Below, piece after piece: positions 57,520 through 59,090 of a stretch of DNA of 59,090 bases. The position numbers and the translations under genes are program-made. Origin of the DNA: CAZNKU01 sp045654805 (lineage in GTDB: Bacteria > Bacillota > Clostridia > Monoglobales > Firm-18); assembly GCA_045654805.1 (NCBI GenBank), contig JAZOOD010000023.1, positions 1-59,090 on the forward strand, written 5' to 3'. Position 1 is the first letter of the stretch. Each line of letters begins with the position of its first letter. The notes below the pieces were generated by a model. It ran no database searches and had not been told where the DNA came from. It saw only the letters and a list, made by a program, of their open reading frames with translations.

Positions 57520-57856
57520 CACAATTAAAAACATTCCTATTTTTTCTCTATTATTTTTTAAAAGAAAAAGATTTTCTTTTTGATGGGTTATTTTTGACAT
57601 TAAACCAAAAAAATTTGAGAAAAAATTAAAAAATGACAACCTTCTTTTTATCAAACATTGTCATTGTAATATATATTGTATATAAGTTATTAGGGAGATT
57701 TACAAGTTACCCCCCGTATAAAATCCCTTGATGTTTATGTGTTCAATAAAATATGCAAATATAAATTTATCACCACATTTTACTACAATTCTTCTTTTCA
57801 ACACCATCTCACATCTTATCATTTATAAAGACTGTATAATCTGAATGCCAATGTTT
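57520..57856. other. AT-rich gap with an inverted repeat
   Basis: About 340 bases without a supported gene. AATGACAA (57632-57639) and TTGTCATT (57658-57665) are inverted with an 18-nt loop. A plus-strand TTGTCA/TATAAG pair with a 17-bp spacer begins at 57658 but leads to no convincing ORF. A 37-codon frame from 57731 has no RBS. Confidence 0.4.
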
Positions 57857-58249
57857 TTATGCTCTCAACATAAAAAATACCAAAATCATCATTGCAATAA
57901 AAACAGGAATTGGCAAAAATTGAATAACGAAACTAAATCTGCTCTTTCCTCTTTTTCTTGCGACTACCGATGTAAAAATGCTGGCAATTGATATAATCGA
58001 AATAGAAAGACCTATATATATAACTATATTTAAAAGCAACTTTTTCAAATCTGAATAATTTGTCGTAGGAGCATCGGCAAAAAATACTGTGAACATTCCT
58101 ATCAATGACAATGGTATGTATATAACTGACAATATAATATTCAAAGTTACACCTTTTTTATCAATATAATTATATTCATATCCGTTTTTCTTTGGCATTA
58201 ATAATGCTATTAACAACACAATTACTGCCACCATTTTCAAAAAAATCAT
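57857..58249 (-). CDS. Small membrane protein, unknown
   Basis: About 130 residues from the ATG at 58249, which overlaps the upstream TGA as ATGA; longer in-frame starts lie inside the upstream gene. Four hydrophobic helices are visible (MVAVIVLLIALLMP, IILSVIYIPLSLIGMFTVFF, NIVIYIGLSISIISIASIFT, FLPIPVFIAMMILVFFML). No motif or family recognised. It is coupled to the gene upstream and probably works with it in the membrane. Confidence 0.65.
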   Translation of the reverse strand: MIFLKMVAVIVLLIALLMPKKNGYEYNYIDKKGVTLNIILSVIYIPLSLIGMFTVFFADAPTTNYSDLKKLLLNIVIYIGLSISIISIASIFTSVVARKRGKSRFSFVIQFLPIPVFIAMMILVFFMLRA

Positions 58250-58758
58250 TTCTTTTTTGGTATACTGCACATTATAATAAGAATCAAAAATAATACACAA
58301 GCAATAGACCAACAGTCCCCATTAGAATAAATTTGTCTATAGTCCTTATGTGCTTTGTCCATACCCAACATTTCCCCAACGCACCATTCAATACCTAAAA
58401 CAAATTTTGTCTTGGGTAAATATGTTATACGAACTGGTACATCGGAACTACCACAATAATACAAACGGGATATAGAACCAATTCCCCAATATTTATTTTC
58501 TTGTTCATCAGAAAATGACATAAAAGGTTGAAGCCTTGAAGAAGAATTATTATAGTCAATTTTTATAGATGTGATTATAGTTTCAGATCCACTCACATAA
58601 TCAAAAGTCAAAATTCCTACACCGACAATAATTGCTAATGTAATCAAGGCTGATATAACCACGTTAATGCTAAAGCGTTTCTCTTTTATACAAATAATAA
58701 TAAAAGCCAACAATATTATAAAGACAAATATAAAAGCAAAAGCTGACAACTTAATCAT
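58246..58758 (-). CDS. Membrane protein with an extracytoplasmic domain, unknown
   Basis: A 170-residue protein with AAAGGAG 7 nt before the ATG. Two N-terminal helices (AFAFIFVFIILLAFIIICIK and NVVISALITLAIIVGVGIL), a central soluble region of about 90 residues (YNNSSSRLQPFMSFSDEQEN, YYCGSSDVPVRITYLPKTK), and a final helix (SIACVLFLILIIMCSI). Unrecognised. It forms a two-gene unit with the 130-residue protein just downstream of the rRNA operon. Confidence 0.68.
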   Translation of the reverse strand: MIKLSAFAFIFVFIILLAFIIICIKEKRFSINVVISALITLAIIVGVGILTFDYVSGSETIITSIKIDYNNSSSRLQPFMSFSDEQENKYWGIGSISRLYYCGSSDVPVRITYLPKTKFVLGIEWCVGEMLGMDKAHKDYRQIYSNGDCWSIACVLFLILIIMCSIPKKK

Positions 58759-58841
58759 ATATATGCTCCTTTCGACAGCGTTTCAAAATTCCATATACAA
58801 ACCATAAAATAATTTCTTTATTCCAGTTTACCACAACAAAT

Positions 58842-58871
58842 AAAAAAAGAAAAGCAGTATTCCTGCTTTTC
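58842..58871 (-). terminator. Second terminator after the rRNA operon
   Basis: GAAAAGCAG / CTGCTTTTC with a 5-nt loop and a T7 run on the minus strand, about 55 bp past the first 5S terminator. Confidence 0.75.
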
Positions 58872-58923
58872 TTCCACAACTATCCACTATCAATTATCCA
58901 TTATCAACTTTATTCATACAATG

Positions 58924-58957
58924 AAAAAAGGTCGCTGTTTTAAACAACGACCTTTTG
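58924..58957 (-). terminator. Terminator of the rRNA operon
   Basis: AAAAGGTCG..TGTTT / AAACA..CGACCTTTT with one mismatch, followed on the minus strand by a T-run; it starts 2 bp after the 5S 3' end. Confidence 0.85.
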
Positions 58958-58958
58958 T

Positions 58959-59074
<116 letters not shown>

Positions 59075-59090
59075 TGATGAGTCTTTATCA

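Noticed and set aside
57731..57844. 37-codon plus-strand frame after a TTGTCA/TATAAG pair
   Set aside because: No ribosome site, AT-rich non-protein-like composition and no homologous feel.
58872..58915. Phrase ATCCAYTATCAAYT repeated twice between the terminators
   Set aside because: Short, degenerate and in AT-rich DNA; could be chance, so not listed as a repeat.

Overview
The window (about 59.1 kb, AT-rich) looks like the chromosome of an anaerobic, Gram-positive-type clostridium. The grounds are AGGAGG-type ribosome binding sites with frequent GTG and TTG starts, an Rnf ion-pumping ferredoxin complex, a Clostridia-style pyr operon with a type 1B dihydroorotate dehydrogenase (PyrD plus PyrK), S-layer-homology (SLH) proteins in place of outer-membrane genes, lipoproteins with lipoboxes, and a Ser-only HPr homologue. 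A pectin-type unsaturated glycuronyl hydrolase beside sugar-modifying enzymes, together with several SLH proteins, suggests a gut plant-glycan user; this is inference and no species is assigned.

Layout. 1-8.8 kb: a carbohydrate locus on the minus strand (GH105-like hydrolase, three Gfo/Idh/MocA oxidoreductases, a DegT-type aminotransferase) facing a divergent PocR-AraC regulator. It is interrupted by a decayed IS3-family element (2991-4315). A near-perfect repeat of the 3' end and terminator of tmRNA (2381-2490 and 9074-9179) brackets about 6.7 kb of it. 9.2-16.3 kb: tmRNA, smpB, an N-terminally short RNase R and secG, then a glycolytic operon pgk-tpiA-gpmI with a histidine phosphatase. 16.3-19.2 kb: small envelope proteins (SLH protein, membrane coiled-coil protein, lipoprotein), then a DUF4288-like gene and a four-helix-bundle (S23/Avd-like) gene. 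The likely mRNA leader of the last gene is an array of nine small hairpins joined by a repeated linker. 19.2-24.0 kb: rnfCDGEAB. 24.1-25.5 kb: a YbaK-like deacylase and a divergent XRE regulator/unknown gene pair. 25.5-31.2 kb: pyrC-pyrK-pyrD-pyrF-pyrE-pyrB-pyrI. 31.2-38.6 kb: HPr-like protein, two RNA-modification genes, DUF218 protein, PnuC, acyltransferase and cardiolipin synthase. 38.7-43.8 kb: two large SLH proteins and a membrane-anchored coiled-coil protein. 43.9-47.1 kb: tig-clpP-clpX. 47.1-51.6 kb: phosphoesterase, DUF1540 peptide, thrC, citrate synthase and two tRNAs. 51.6-58.8 kb: accessory genes (lipoprotein, ceramidase-like enzyme, XRE regulator facing a GGDEF protein, Cys-cluster protein, patatin), the remains of an AsnC regulator/alanine symporter locus, and two small membrane proteins. 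The window closes in the 5S rRNA of an rRNA operon that enters from the right on the minus strand.

The most unusual feature is the hairpin array at 18956-19151 in front of the four-helix-bundle gene: a canonical promoter lies directly before it, so the array is probably transcribed as a structured leader. The tmRNA 3'-end duplication, the RNase R lacking its cold-shock domains, and the 62-bp out-of-frame overlap of rnr with smpB are also worth attention.
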